Source: Saprospiraceae bacterium
GTDB lineage: Bacteria > Bacteroidota > Bacteroidia > Chitinophagales > Saprospiraceae
Length of the DNA stretch: 64,000 nucleotides
Direction: 5' to 3'
NCBI GenBank assembly: GCA_016714785.1
Contig: JADKCC010000002.1
Location: forward strand, 682,001 to 746,000
Both the position numbers and the translations under genes were made by a program. Shown in pieces: positions 26,131-34,904 of the stretch. How positions within the stretch are numbered: the stretch's first letter is position 1; every line of letters starts with the position of its first letter. A model generated the notes under the pieces. It searched no databases and was not told the DNA's origin. It was given only the letters and a program-made list of their open reading frames with translations.

Positions 26131-27192
26131 ATGAATAGCTCAAGACGAAATGCCATCATCCTAATACTAGTGCTTCTAATCGGAGGATTGGCTTATTTGT
26201 GGCCGAAACTATCTTTCAATGTAAGAGATTTACGATTTCCTGATATCGTGAAGTCTCCTGATGTCAATACAAAATATGCTGTTGGTACACCATTTACTTT
26301 GTCCTTAAATGATGATAAATTATCTAAAGCTGACTCCATAGTTATTTATCTTGATAATATTAGAATCAAAGGCCTAGTCGGTGAGTATAAAATAGATATA
26401 GAAACTAAAGACCTTAACTTAGGCTATCACAAACTAGGTATAGTCGTACATAGGAGCAAGACCAAAGAAGTGGAAGTTCCCTTTGTGGTTGTCTCTGATA
26501 AGACACCTGTACCTATGACCTTCACTAAAATAAATACTAAACCACATGAAAAAAAATCTTACACGCAAGGTTTTGAGATTTTTAATGGCATACTTTATGA
26601 GAGTGGTGGTCAGATAGGTGAGTCTTTGATTCGAAAAGTCAATCTTAAAACTGGCGATGTGCTCAAAAGTGTTGATGTCGATAAAAGTCTCTTTGCAGAA
26701 GGACTGACCATTTTAAATGATAAAATATACCAATTGACATGGAAAGATGGAGTTTGCTTGATCTATGATATGGAGCTAAATCTACTCAAAAAAACAACTT
26801 TTCGATCATCCAATGGAGAAGGTTGGGGATTGTGCAATGATGGCAAATCTCTTATCGTGAGTGATGGTAGCAACAAACTAACTTTTCTTAACCCCGAGTC
26901 CCTAAGTATAGAAAAAACCCTTACTGTGTATGCTGGAGATCAGGAAGTAGCTTATCTCAATGAGTTGGAATATGTAGATGGGCATATTTATGCCAATGTA
27001 TATACCACCAATCAGATAGCCAAAATTGATGCAACTAATGGCAAGGTATTGGCCGTTTCCGATCTTAAGGACATCGTAAATGAAAATACTGATGGAGAAG
27101 TGTTGAATGGTATTGCCTACTCACCGGTTACCAAAACATTTTTTATCACAGGAAAATACTGGAAAAATATGTATGAAGTTAGGTTTAATTAA
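26131..27192 (+). CDS. Glutaminyl-peptide cyclotransferase (plant/bacterial type)
   Basis: 353 residues. An N-terminal membrane anchor (IILILVLLIGGLAYLWP) is followed by an Ig-like region (about 40-130) and then a five-bladed beta-propeller of the Glu_cyclase_2 family. Motifs: KKSYTQGFEIFNGILYESGGQIGESLIRKVNL, LFAEGLTILNDKIYQLTWKDG, GEGWGLCNDGKSLIVSDGS and NELEYVDGHIYANVY. The enzyme converts N-terminal glutamine of exported proteins to pyroglutamate. That fits a T9SS-rich bacterium, in which many exported proteins begin with Gln after signal cleavage (the -AQ, -SQ or -GQ ends seen here). The conserved propeller residues are present. It converges with pgi, 3 bp apart. Confidence 0.85.
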   Translation: MNSSRRNAIILILVLLIGGLAYLWPKLSFNVRDLRFPDIVKSPDVNTKYAVGTPFTLSLNDDKLSKADSIVIYLDNIRIKGLVGEYKIDIETKDLNLGYHKLGIVVHRSKTKEVEVPFVVVSDKTPVPMTFTKINTKPHEKKSYTQGFEIFNGILYESGGQIGESLIRKVNLKTGDVLKSVDVDKSLFAEGLTILNDKIYQLTWKDGVCLIYDMELNLLKKTTFRSSNGEGWGLCNDGKSLIVSDGSNKLTFLNPESLSIEKTLTVYAGDQEVAYLNELEYVDGHIYANVYTTNQIAKIDATNGKVLAVSDLKDIVNENTDGEVLNGIAYSPVTKTFFITGKYWKNMYEVRFN

Positions 27193-27195
27193 TAC

Positions 27196-28851
27196 CTACG
27201 CTTCTTCCTTCCACTTTTTCCAAGTGTTGATCAAACCATTAGTAGAACTATCAAAGGATTTTGTTTCTTTATTCTCTTGTAATTCAGGAATGATTTTACC
27301 TGCCAATTGTTTGCCTAGTTCTACACCCCATTGGTCAAAACTGTAGATATTCCAGATTACACCTTGTACAAATATTTTGTGCTCGTACAAGGCTATAAGC
27401 ATACCAAGAGTCTCTGGATCGAGTGTCTTTACTATGATAGAATTGGTAGGTCTATTGCCTTCAAACACCTTGAATGGTACTAATGGAAGATATTCTTCAG
27501 GTTTTTTGCCCGCTTTTTCAAATTCTGCAATCACTTCTTCCTTTGTTTTACCTTGCATAAGTGCTTGTGTCTGTGCAAAAAAATTGGACATCAGTAAAGT
27601 ATGATGATCGCCGATTGGATTTTGAGAAATGGCAGGTGCTATAAAATCACAAGGTATTAATCTCGTACCTTGATGTATGAGTTGATAAAAAGCATGTTGT
27701 CCATTGGTACCTGGTTCGCCCCAAATGATAGGTCCAGTTTGATAAGTAACTTTTTGTCCAGTGCGATCTATACTTTTACCATTGCTCTCCATGTTACCTT
27801 GCTGAAAGTAGGCTGCAAATCGGTGCATATACTGATCATACGGCAATATAGCTTCAGACTCTGCGCCACAGAAGTTAGAATGCCAAATACCTATCAATGC
27901 TAGTAAGACTGGGATATTGCGTTCAAAAGGGGTCTTCGCAAAATGCCTGTCCATCTTATAAAAACCTGACAATAGGGATTCAAAATGATCGTAACCAATT
28001 GCCAAAGCTATTGATAATCCTATGGCTGAAGTCAATGAGTATCTACCACCTACCCAATCCCAAAATTCAAACATATTGTCTGTATCTATACCAAATTTTG
28101 CAACTTCGGTTTTGTTGGTAGATAACGCTACAAAGTGTTTTTTAACATATTCAACATCTGCGGCAGATTTTAAAAATATTTCTCTGGCTGTATAAGCATT
28201 GGCCATCGTCTCTTGTGTGGTAAATGTTTTGGACGCTATGAGAAACATGGTTGTTTCCATATCCAAATTGCGAGTAGCTTCAGCGATGTGTGATGCATCT
28301 ACATTGGATACAAAATGCACATTCAACCTAGTTTTGAAAGATTTTAAGGCTTCAGTTACCATAACAGGACCAAGATCTGATCCACCGATACCAATATTGA
28401 CTATATCAGTAATGGGTTTTCCTGTATATCCTTTCCAATCACCGGAAACAACTTGACCTACAAATTTTTTCATTTTTGCCTTCACCGCTTTGATTTGTGG
28501 CATTACATCTTCACCATCTACAAATACAGGTTGACCAGATTTATTTCTCAATGCCGTATGCAATACTGCTCGATTTTCGGTAACATTGATTTTTTGGCCA
28601 CTGAACATAGCTTGTATAGCGTCTTTCAAACCAGACGATTTTGCCAGCGATACCAATAGTTTAAGCGTATCTTGAGTAATATTATTTTTTGAATAATCCA
28701 CCAAGATGTCATCAAACCGGATAGAAAAGTGTTCGAATCTATCCTTATCTGCCGCAAATAGATCTTTGATGTGGGTAGTTTTATTTATTTTATGATGTCT
28801 TTTTAGTTTTCGCCATGCAGCTGTAGTCGTCGGATCAATATTGGAAATCAT
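27196..28851 (-). CDS. pgi: Glucose-6-phosphate isomerase
   Basis: 551 residues, the normal length of the long bacterial form. Clear motifs: the sugar-phosphate binding GIGGSDLGPVMVTEAL, NVDASHIAEATRNLD, the substrate loop with SKTFTTQETM, VGGRYSLTSAIGLSIAL, and GQKVTYQTGPIIWGEPGTNGQHAFYQLIHQG. The catalytic Glu (GEPGTNGQH) and His are present. It interconverts glucose-6-phosphate and fructose-6-phosphate in glycolysis and gluconeogenesis. It stands alone with a TACCTTTG promoter element just upstream. Confidence 0.98.
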   Translation of the reverse strand: MISNIDPTTTAAWRKLKRHHKINKTTHIKDLFAADKDRFEHFSIRFDDILVDYSKNNITQDTLKLLVSLAKSSGLKDAIQAMFSGQKINVTENRAVLHTALRNKSGQPVFVDGEDVMPQIKAVKAKMKKFVGQVVSGDWKGYTGKPITDIVNIGIGGSDLGPVMVTEALKSFKTRLNVHFVSNVDASHIAEATRNLDMETTMFLIASKTFTTQETMANAYTAREIFLKSAADVEYVKKHFVALSTNKTEVAKFGIDTDNMFEFWDWVGGRYSLTSAIGLSIALAIGYDHFESLLSGFYKMDRHFAKTPFERNIPVLLALIGIWHSNFCGAESEAILPYDQYMHRFAAYFQQGNMESNGKSIDRTGQKVTYQTGPIIWGEPGTNGQHAFYQLIHQGTRLIPCDFIAPAISQNPIGDHHTLLMSNFFAQTQALMQGKTKEEVIAEFEKAGKKPEEYLPLVPFKVFEGNRPTNSIIVKTLDPETLGMLIALYEHKIFVQGVIWNIYSFDQWGVELGKQLAGKIIPELQENKETKSFDSSTNGLINTWKKWKEEA

Positions 28852-28873
28852 ATTTAATTACATTAATTATCTG

Positions 28874-28881
28874 CAAAGGTA
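28874..28881 (-). promoter_or_regulatory. TAnnTTTG promoter element of pgi
   Basis: On the minus strand TACCTTTG lies 22 bp before the ATG of pgi. Confidence 0.65.
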
Positions 28882-28941
28882 TAATATATCATGAAATATG
28901 GAGAGTGACCGATAAAATAATGTTTCAAACTAATGAATCAT

Positions 28942-29454
28942 TTATTTGACTGCATAACCAAAATCAATAATAGTTTTGATATTGGAAGTTGGAAATCGCC
29001 TAAGATTTAATCTAATCTCCAAATCAATGGATTGCTCCCTTATTATTTCATAAAGTTGTGATGTGCTACTTAGCATTCTTAGTTCTTCCCGAGTATCTAA
29101 TGGATTAAAGTCCAAATAATACATTTCTCTTTTCAGGTTTGGATTACTTCTAGAGACTGCCCAAACTGAAATTCTTTCGATGAAATCAAACTCTGCATCG
29201 TTAAATTTTGCTTTGAGCGATCCTTTTGAAGCTTGGATATTTCTAATATTAGAAGTGTCCAATTTAAAATTTTCAGCATTTTGTAGAAAAAAAGTAGGAA
29301 TATCTCTTACTGTGATGTAATGTGTTTCGACAGTATTTATACCTAAAGGTATCACAAATTCAGCATCCATCCTTCCTTCAAATTTGATAGGTTCTTCCTT
29401 TTCACAAGATGACATAAAAATTATCAAAAAAATGGAAGTAAAAAGGTGTTTCAT
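28942..29454 (-). CDS. Hypothetical lipoprotein
   Basis: 170 residues with a lipoprotein signal peptide (IFLIIFMSSC, Cys at about residue 17, then EKEE). The mature part is about 150 residues of predicted beta strands, including VETHYITVRD, IQASKGSLKAKFNDAEFDFIERISVW and SIDLEIRLNLRRF. No family recognised. It is monocistronic and 90 bp from the divergent end of pgi. Confidence 0.65.
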   Translation of the reverse strand: MKHLFTSIFLIIFMSSCEKEEPIKFEGRMDAEFVIPLGINTVETHYITVRDIPTFFLQNAENFKLDTSNIRNIQASKGSLKAKFNDAEFDFIERISVWAVSRSNPNLKREMYYLDFNPLDTREELRMLSSTSQLYEIIREQSIDLEIRLNLRRFPTSNIKTIIDFGYAVK

Positions 29455-29846
29455 CTAATGCTCATTTATAAAATCTATGTTAAGCTACTACCAGTATAAC
29501 ATTAGATGAGTATCATTTATTGTAAATAATTTTTTAAAAATGTTAGTATCTATATTTATCAAACAAATAATATATATGAAATACAAGATTTTTGGCACTA
29601 AGATCACATGAAATTCACTACTTCATCTAAGGGTAATGACATTAAATTTTACTTGCCGAAGCCCGTAAAAATTAGCTTACATTGCGAATTAACCACGAGG
29701 AAACTCTATAGATTCGGATCTTTCAACATTTTTAAGTTATGGTTTGTGTACTACAGATTTTTATGGAGAGTTTGTATTCTACTTTTGTTGTAAAGTCTAA
29801 TTATTAGCGTCAGTGGTTGAACACAAATCTAGTTTTACCTAAAAGT
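29455..29846. other. Non-coding stretch
   Basis: No supported gene or conserved element. A 61-codon open frame at 29608-29793 is without a ribosome binding site or recognisable protein features and is read as chance. Confidence 0.5.
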
Positions 29847-29847
29847 A

Positions 29848-29881
29848 AAAAGCCTGATAAATTTTCATTTATCAGGCTTTT
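29848..29881 (-). terminator. Terminator of tRNA-Asn (bidirectional hairpin)
   Basis: The perfect stem AAAGCCTGATAAA / TTTATCAGGCTTT (about 29849-29861 and 29868-29880) with a 6-nt loop is flanked by A and T runs. It lies directly after the tRNA 3' end on the minus strand. Confidence 0.85.
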
Positions 29882-29957
29882 GGCGTCCCCTCTAGGACTT
29901 GAACCTAGGACCTACGGATTAACAGTCCGGCGCTCTAACCAACTGAGCTAAGGGGAC
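29881..29957 (-). tRNA. tRNA-Asn (anticodon GTT)
   Basis: A full cloverleaf on the minus strand: acceptor GTCCCCT/AGGGGAC, D-arm AGCTCAGTTGGTTAGAGC, anticodon arm CGGACTGTTAATCCG with GTT, T-arm ending CCTAGGTTCAAGTCCTAG, discriminator G and genomically encoded CCA (29881-29883). Single tRNA gene with its own terminator. Confidence 0.97.
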
Positions 29958-30073
29958 ATTTGAGATTGAGTTTGAATTTGCTCTTATGTTAATTTCAAAT
30001 GCGGTGCAAAAATATAACTATTCATCAAATTGCACAATATATTTTGAATTTTTTTTTGAATTTTTTTTTGAGA

Positions 30074-30979
30074 TTACAGATGTCGCTCCGCATGATAGGA
30101 ACTTCTTACTAGAGGACCACTCTCTACAAAGTCAAATCCACGTAACAAACCTTCTTCTTTATAGAATGCAAACGTATCAGGATGTACAAATTCAGCCACT
30201 TCAATATGCATCTTAGTTGGCTGGAGATATTGACCTATAGTGATGACATCACATCCATGCTCAGCAAGATCATCTAATATTTTAAGTACTTCTTCTTTTG
30301 ATTCTCCGAGCCCCACCATAATACCAGATTTAGTACGTTTGCCAAATTCCTTTGTTCTTTTGATTTGTTCTAAGGATCTTTCATACTTTGCTTGAGGTCT
30401 GACTTTTTTGTAAAGGCTTTGGACTGTTTCCATATTGTGAGAAACGACTTCTTGTCCAGGACTAATCATGCGTTCCAAAGCATCCCAACTTCCTTTTACG
30501 TCGGGTATCAATGTCTCAATTGTAGTATGTGGAGACACTTCTTTTATTTTGTACACAGTTTGAAACCAGATTTCTGCTCCTCGATCTTTTAGCTCATCTC
30601 TATTGACAGAGGTGATGACAGCATGTTTTACCTGCATCAAAAAAATGGCTTCGGCAACACGTCTTGGTTCGTCATCATCATACTCATTAGGGCGGCCGGT
30701 TTTTACTGCACAAAATGAACAGCTCCTAGTGCATACATTGCCCAAAATCATAAAAGTTGCTGTACCTGCTCCCCAACATTCACCCATATTGGGGCAATTG
30801 CCACTTTGACAAATGGTATGGAGCTTATATTCATCAACCAAGTGTCTTACTCTTCTATAATCTTCCCCTATTGGTAGTTTTACTCTGAGCCAATCAGGTT
30901 TTTTTTTCTTTTCTTCTATTGGTAGCTTTGCAATTACTGGAAGTTCGATCACTGAAATATTTTTATAAAATTTAAACAA
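30074..30979 (-). CDS. lipA: Lipoyl synthase
   Basis: 301 residues. Both iron-sulfur cluster motifs are present: the auxiliary-cluster CQSGNCPNMGEC (CxxxxCxxxxxC) and the radical-SAM CTRSCSFC (CxxxCxxC). The C-terminal end has the conserved SSYHAE with the serine ligand of the auxiliary cluster (GPLVRSSYHAERHL). LipA inserts two sulfurs into protein-bound octanoyl groups to make the lipoyl cofactor of pyruvate and 2-oxoglutarate dehydrogenases. The exact start is uncertain; the ORF begins at 30979, while the conserved part starts near KKKPDWLRVKLP. No lipB is visible nearby. Confidence 0.96.
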   Translation of the reverse strand: MFKFYKNISVIELPVIAKLPIEEKKKKPDWLRVKLPIGEDYRRVRHLVDEYKLHTICQSGNCPNMGECWGAGTATFMILGNVCTRSCSFCAVKTGRPNEYDDDEPRRVAEAIFLMQVKHAVITSVNRDELKDRGAEIWFQTVYKIKEVSPHTTIETLIPDVKGSWDALERMISPGQEVVSHNMETVQSLYKKVRPQAKYERSLEQIKRTKEFGKRTKSGIMVGLGESKEEVLKILDDLAEHGCDVITIGQYLQPTKMHIEVAEFVHPDTFAFYKEEGLLRGFDFVESGPLVRSSYHAERHL

Positions 30980-31069
30980 AAAAAGCTATTAAATAAAATG
31001 TCATAAAGTACTAGACCTAGTGGTGGAAGAAGAATATCTTTCTACCATTTATATATGTTTTACCTATGT

Positions 31070-31870
31070 TTAATTAGACCTTTTACCAAATTCTAAAGTA
31101 GCATAAAAGTTTAAAAAATATGGTTTGGCACTTATATTTTCTGTTTCTACCATTATCGGAATTTTTCTAATATAAAAATCCCCCATAATGCCGATCTCAA
31201 GTGATTTGGCATATTCTTCAAAGGTCCCTAAAGAGAAAAATAGTCCCAACTTTCCTTGCACACCAGGTACTATACTGAGATCTGACCATCCTTTGCTACT
31301 TGGTGCTCCTCCAAATATACTGTTGTAGTCTAAAAATTTAGCTGCATTAGATTCGGTATATTTTTCTGTTTTTAATTCATTAAAAAAACGACCATCTTGC
31401 TCTATGTTATAAATCAACTCTAAATAATACGGCTTTAAAAAAGCGATAGATGGGCCCGCTTGATAATTATATCCGATCTCAACACCCTTTCTTTTAGCTT
31501 TGTCTGTCAACAACCGTTTTGTACCTTTACCTGCACGCAATACATACAAGTTATTTTGTTTACCAAACTTAAATGATTGTGAAATTCTAAAATTTAATGG
31601 TATATTTTTATTTTGTTTTTGTTCGCGCGAATCATACATATATCCCAATTCAAAATGATAATAATTGGTTTTGTAATAGGTTTTTATTTTACCTTTATTG
31701 TATGCAAGTGAAAATCCATTGGTATGCAGGGTAGCATTGCCAGTAACTTCATTCCTATAAACAATACCTTTCCATTCAAAATCTACTTGTTTGGGCTGAA
31801 AGGATTTCTGTGCCAATATTTCAATATTGGACAACAGTAAGACCAACAAAATTATACCCTTATTTGCCAT
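31070..31870 (-). CDS. Hypothetical outer-membrane beta-barrel protein
   Basis: 266 residues with a signal peptide (IILLVLLLSNIEILAQ). The rest shows alternating aromatic-ended strands (YYHFELGYMY, NLYVLRAGKG, VEIGYNYQAGP, YYLELIYNIE, KSLEIGIMGDFYI, YFLNFYATLEFGKRSN) ending in a strand close to the C-terminus, as in outer-membrane barrels inserted by the Bam complex. Function unknown. It is the last gene before a 1.2-kb mobile-element graveyard; lipA lies downstream on the same strand. Confidence 0.7.
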   Translation of the reverse strand: MANKGIILLVLLLSNIEILAQKSFQPKQVDFEWKGIVYRNEVTGNATLHTNGFSLAYNKGKIKTYYKTNYYHFELGYMYDSREQKQNKNIPLNFRISQSFKFGKQNNLYVLRAGKGTKRLLTDKAKRKGVEIGYNYQAGPSIAFLKPYYLELIYNIEQDGRFFNELKTEKYTESNAAKFLDYNSIFGGAPSSKGWSDLSIVPGVQGKLGLFFSLGTFEEYAKSLEIGIMGDFYIRKIPIMVETENISAKPYFLNFYATLEFGKRSN

Positions 31871-32355
31871 ACAAATTATATTTTTGCAAGATTTACTTTA
31901 TCTAAGAACAAAGATGCAACCAAAAGTATGAATAATTTTAAAAATAACTGCTAAACCTAACAATATTAGTAAAAAAATTAAATTTTTATTAATATCATTA
32001 AATATTATTGAGTCCCATTCAGGGTTGAACTTTGCTCTATCATTGTATCACAGGTTTCACTTGGGGTTTTTAATATTCAGTACTTTCAGGACTGTTTATT
32101 GTTTCAACATTGAAATTTTCTACTAAGTTTATTAAAGAAAAATTTTAAAGCGGTTTATTTATTGCCTGATCAATTGGACTGATAAAATAATCAACTTTGG
32201 GCCCACTCTGAAAAGTCAAAAATGTCAGATTGCCACTAAGACACCAAGACTCAAATGTGTATAAATAATTGATTATTAATTCTACTTTGACCTATTTGAA
32301 TAAAATAAGTTTTCTCACCACTCTGTGGTTCGAAAGGACCAAGGCTGATAAGGAA
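31871..32355. other. Non-coding stretch
   Basis: AT-rich, no gene supported. It ends just before the long perfect inverted repeat at 32356. Confidence 0.5.
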
Positions 32356-32408
32356 AAGTGGGAGATGGAGGGAGTTCGGCCTCGCCGAACTCCCTCCATC
32401 TCCCACTT
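32356..32408. repeat. Perfect 25-bp inverted repeat with 3-nt loop
   Basis: The left arm (32356-32380, AAGTGGGAGATGGAGGGAGTT then CGGC) and right arm (32384-32408) are exact reverse complements, separated by CTC. It is GC-rich in an AT-rich gap and has no T run after it on the plus strand; on the minus strand it is followed by TTCC. It lies 270 bp from a decayed IS110-type transposase. Some IS110/IS1111 elements target palindromes, so it could be a target, a transcription barrier or an RNA hairpin. An open frame running across it (32269-32478) has no support. Confidence 0.9.
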
Positions 32409-32682
32409 AAACTATAATCTTATGTCATTTCGTAGAAGCTTTAGCGTCGTCCGCAGAGGTGAGAAACCCATCTTTTAGGTTAAATATTTTTAAAATACTA
32501 ATATGACAAAGTAGTCCCCAAAAAAGGCACTTCTAAAAAAGCGAGAAAAAACGAAAGCACTTCGATGAAAAAGGATTGACTTGCGTTTGAAAAAGAAGAT
32601 GGATTCAGCTTTTTTTTTCTATGGCGTCGTGAACCCGAAAAGTAGTCTAAGCAGAGTGAGCTTTTGCAATAAAAGGCTGGAA

Positions 32683-33002
32683 GCAGTTCTAGTCAATCCA
32701 ATGTTTACTAAGAATATGCGAAACAGGAAACCCTCGGATTTAGCGGATAGCCAATGGATATACAAGCTCCATACTACAGGACTGCTACCACAGAGTTTTC
32801 AACCAGGAGAAGATGTTGAGCAATTACGTACACTAGCTCGACATCGCAAGCAATTCATTGAGGATTCATCTCGGTGCGTCAACAAAATGCAAAAAGTTTG
32901 ATATTAATGAACATCCAACTCCCAACAATAATATCCGATATTATGGGAGTAAGTGGAAAGGCAATAGTTAATGCCATACTTTCGGTTCATCAAAAGAGAT
33001 AA
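32683..33002 (+). pseudogene. IS110-family transposase remnant (second lineage)
   Basis: In frame 1, VLVNPMFTKNMRNRKPSDLA, then DSQWIYKLHTTGLLPQSFQP and LRTLARHRKQFIEDSSR match the end of the RuvC-like DEDD domain of IS110-type transposases. The catalytic Asp region is altered to KPSDLADSQW. After MQKV the frame stops (32899); frame 3 then continues with LMNIQLPTIISDIMGVSGKA, the start of the second domain, and stops again at about 33000. The N-terminus and most of the C-terminal domain are missing. It is more diverged from the intact IS110 copy at 9.4 kb than two copies of one element would be, so it is a different lineage. Confidence 0.75.
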
Positions 33003-33115
33003 TAATCCTAGACTTGGTCCAGTTACATATCACTCATTCTTATTCGACGCACAAATTATGATTGATGCGTAAATGGTGATTTCGGAAATTTGGGTAATGA
33101 GTAAAAATTAATGTA

Positions 33116-34174
33116 CTAACCCATTTTCTCCTTGTAAAACATAAAGCTCTCTGTGACCTTATCTTGATCGATTGCTATATCATAACAAGCATTACCAACT
33201 GACTCTAGTAGTGAGAAGCGAAATTCTCCTTTATGATTTTTCTTATCTCCTTGCATTAGGTGTAATATTTCTTCTGTTGGTTTTAAGTACTTAGGATGAT
33301 GGCCATAAAGTTTGATAATGGTATTTCTAATGTCAAAAAGCACTGCTTCTGATATCTTTCCAATTCGGTAAGAAAGAAATGCTTCACTTACCATACCGAT
33401 AGCAACGGCTTCACCGTGTAATAGGGGAGTACGGCTATCCATCCAATAGGATTCTACCGCATGGCCAATCGTATGGCCAAAATTAAGTATCTTACGTAAT
33501 CCTTTTTCATGAGGGTCTTTTTCCGTCACTTCTTTTTTTATCATGACTGATTCATAAACTAAAGTTTCAAAATCCAAATTCTCAAAAGTAGTTTTTTCTG
33601 AGAGACGATGCCATATATGTTTATCAGCTATGAGACCATGCTTAAGTAATTCAGCATAACCACTTTTCATTTGCTGATGGGGCAATGTTTTCAAAAATTC
33701 TGTAAATATAAATACAGCAGATGGATCTTGTATTAGTCCTATCATGTTCTTAAAACCCATGAAATCAATACCAAGTTTGCCACCAACAGATGCATCTACC
33801 TGACTTAATAGTGTAGTAGGTATTTGAATGAATCTAATACCTCGCATATAAGTCGCTGCACAAAATCCACCCATGTCTCCTATTACTCCACCTCCAAGAT
33901 TAATGAGTAGAGAGTTTCTATCTGCGCCGTTATTGAGAAGGAAGGACCATATTCTTTGACAAGTTTCTATATTTTTACTTTGCTCCCCCGATGGTATCCT
34001 TATGACATGGACAACGGAATCTATATGTTCTAATAGCATGTGGAGGCAATACTTCTCGGTGTTTTCGTCCACTAAAACAAATGTATTTGAAGATGTTAGT
34101 TCTTTATATAAGCTTTGGAAACTGTTCCAATCATTGATGTGTATGTTATAATAATTACAACTGATACTTTTCAT
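33116..34174 (-). CDS. aroB: 3-dehydroquinate synthase
   Basis: 352 residues. NAD-binding and metal-binding motifs of the family are clear: GGGVIGDMGGFCAATYMRG, IPTTLLSQVDASVGGKLGID, KNMIGLIQDPSAV, and the zinc ligands in LNFGHTIGHAVES and LLHGEAVAIGM. It makes 3-dehydroquinate from DAHP, the second step of the shikimate pathway. aroA, the sixth step, is encoded 3 kb away on the other strand; the remaining steps are not in the window. Spacing suggests it is transcribed alone. Confidence 0.97.
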   Translation of the reverse strand: MKSISCNYYNIHINDWNSFQSLYKELTSSNTFVLVDENTEKYCLHMLLEHIDSVVHVIRIPSGEQSKNIETCQRIWSFLLNNGADRNSLLINLGGGVIGDMGGFCAATYMRGIRFIQIPTTLLSQVDASVGGKLGIDFMGFKNMIGLIQDPSAVFIFTEFLKTLPHQQMKSGYAELLKHGLIADKHIWHRLSEKTTFENLDFETLVYESVMIKKEVTEKDPHEKGLRKILNFGHTIGHAVESYWMDSRTPLLHGEAVAIGMVSEAFLSYRIGKISEAVLFDIRNTIIKLYGHHPKYLKPTEEILHLMQGDKKNHKGEFRFSLLESVGNACYDIAIDQDKVTESFMFYKEKMG

Positions 34175-34243
34175 TTATAAATTTTAGATTTAACTAAAAA
34201 AATAATAGCTTGGGTGTGGTTTTATTTGGGAGGCTGCAAAAAG

Positions 34244-34402
34244 TCAAAAACGAAATTTAATTACAGGCAAGGCACTGTTTCTTCTCTCTTTATCCGCATT
34301 GTTATAGACAGATTTTATACTTTTGATATATTGTAATGCACGGAAGTTAGAAAAATTCCAACCACCTAAAGCCAAAACAAATAAAATGTCAAATAGCTGC
34401 AT
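34244..34402 (-). CDS. Possible small protein, 52 residues
   Basis: An ATG frame of 52 codons in a 430-bp gap between aroB and a monooxygenase-like gene. The first half is hydrophobic (LFDILFVLALGGWNF); the second half is basic and polar (IKSIKSVYNNADKERRNS). The composition is more protein-like than the surroundings, but no ribosome binding site or homologue is recognised. The rest of the gap holds nothing I can identify. Confidence 0.3.
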   Translation of the reverse strand: MQLFDILFVLALGGWNFSNFRALQYIKSIKSVYNNADKERRNSALPVIKFRF

Positions 34403-34604
34403 GCTGAATGTGTTAAATATATTTAACTAGTCTAAAGACGCAAATAAAACTAAAAGTATCAAAAAATAAAAAAATATATGTAAAATTAACAATATATGAA
34501 ATCATTTTGATAATATAAAAACTTCTTTTTTCAACAAAAGTTTAGAATCATATCAAATATACTATAATTAAAAACAAATACTTACCGATAAATATTGTTT
34601 AAAA

Positions 34605-34904
34605 CTATTCAAATTTAGGATTGACTAAAGAAAATGCCGAAGGTTTAGCATCAAATAGAATTTTTGTTTTTGCCCATGTATTATTGAACAATTCTGATTG
34701 TCGGTAATGTTCTAGAGCTTCATGATTTTCCCATATACTAAAGGTATAATATACATTCGAATGATGCAAATCTTGTTTCAAAGCTAAATATTTGCAACCT
34801 TTAAAGTTGCGGATTAAGGATTTTGATGTATCAAAAATTGCAATAAAATCGCCAACTTTTTCAGGTATAAATGACAATCTGACTATTCTGGTAATTTCAC
34901 TCAT
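34605..34904 (-). CDS. Antibiotic-biosynthesis-monooxygenase-like (ABM fold) protein
   Basis: 99 residues. A single ferredoxin-like ABM domain: ITRIVRLSFIPEKVGDFIAIF, FKGCKYLALKQDLHHSNVYYTFSIWE and HYRQSELFNNTW. The family includes small dimeric monooxygenases and haem-degrading enzymes; the substrate is not predictable. Its ATG overlaps the TGA of the upstream SAM-hydrolase-like gene by 4 bp (ATGA), so the two are translationally coupled in one operon. Confidence 0.8.
   Translation of the reverse strand: MSEITRIVRLSFIPEKVGDFIAIFDTSKSLIRNFKGCKYLALKQDLHHSNVYYTFSIWENHEALEHYRQSELFNNTWAKTKILFDAKPSAFSLVNPKFE

Noticed and set aside
29608..29793. 61-codon open frame upstream of tRNA-Asn
   Set aside because: No ribosome binding site, no recognisable motif, and strand and spacing do not fit any operon.
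32269..32478. Open frame of about 70 codons across the perfect palindrome
   Set aside because: It exists only because of the palindrome and low stop density; no ribosome binding site or protein-like composition.
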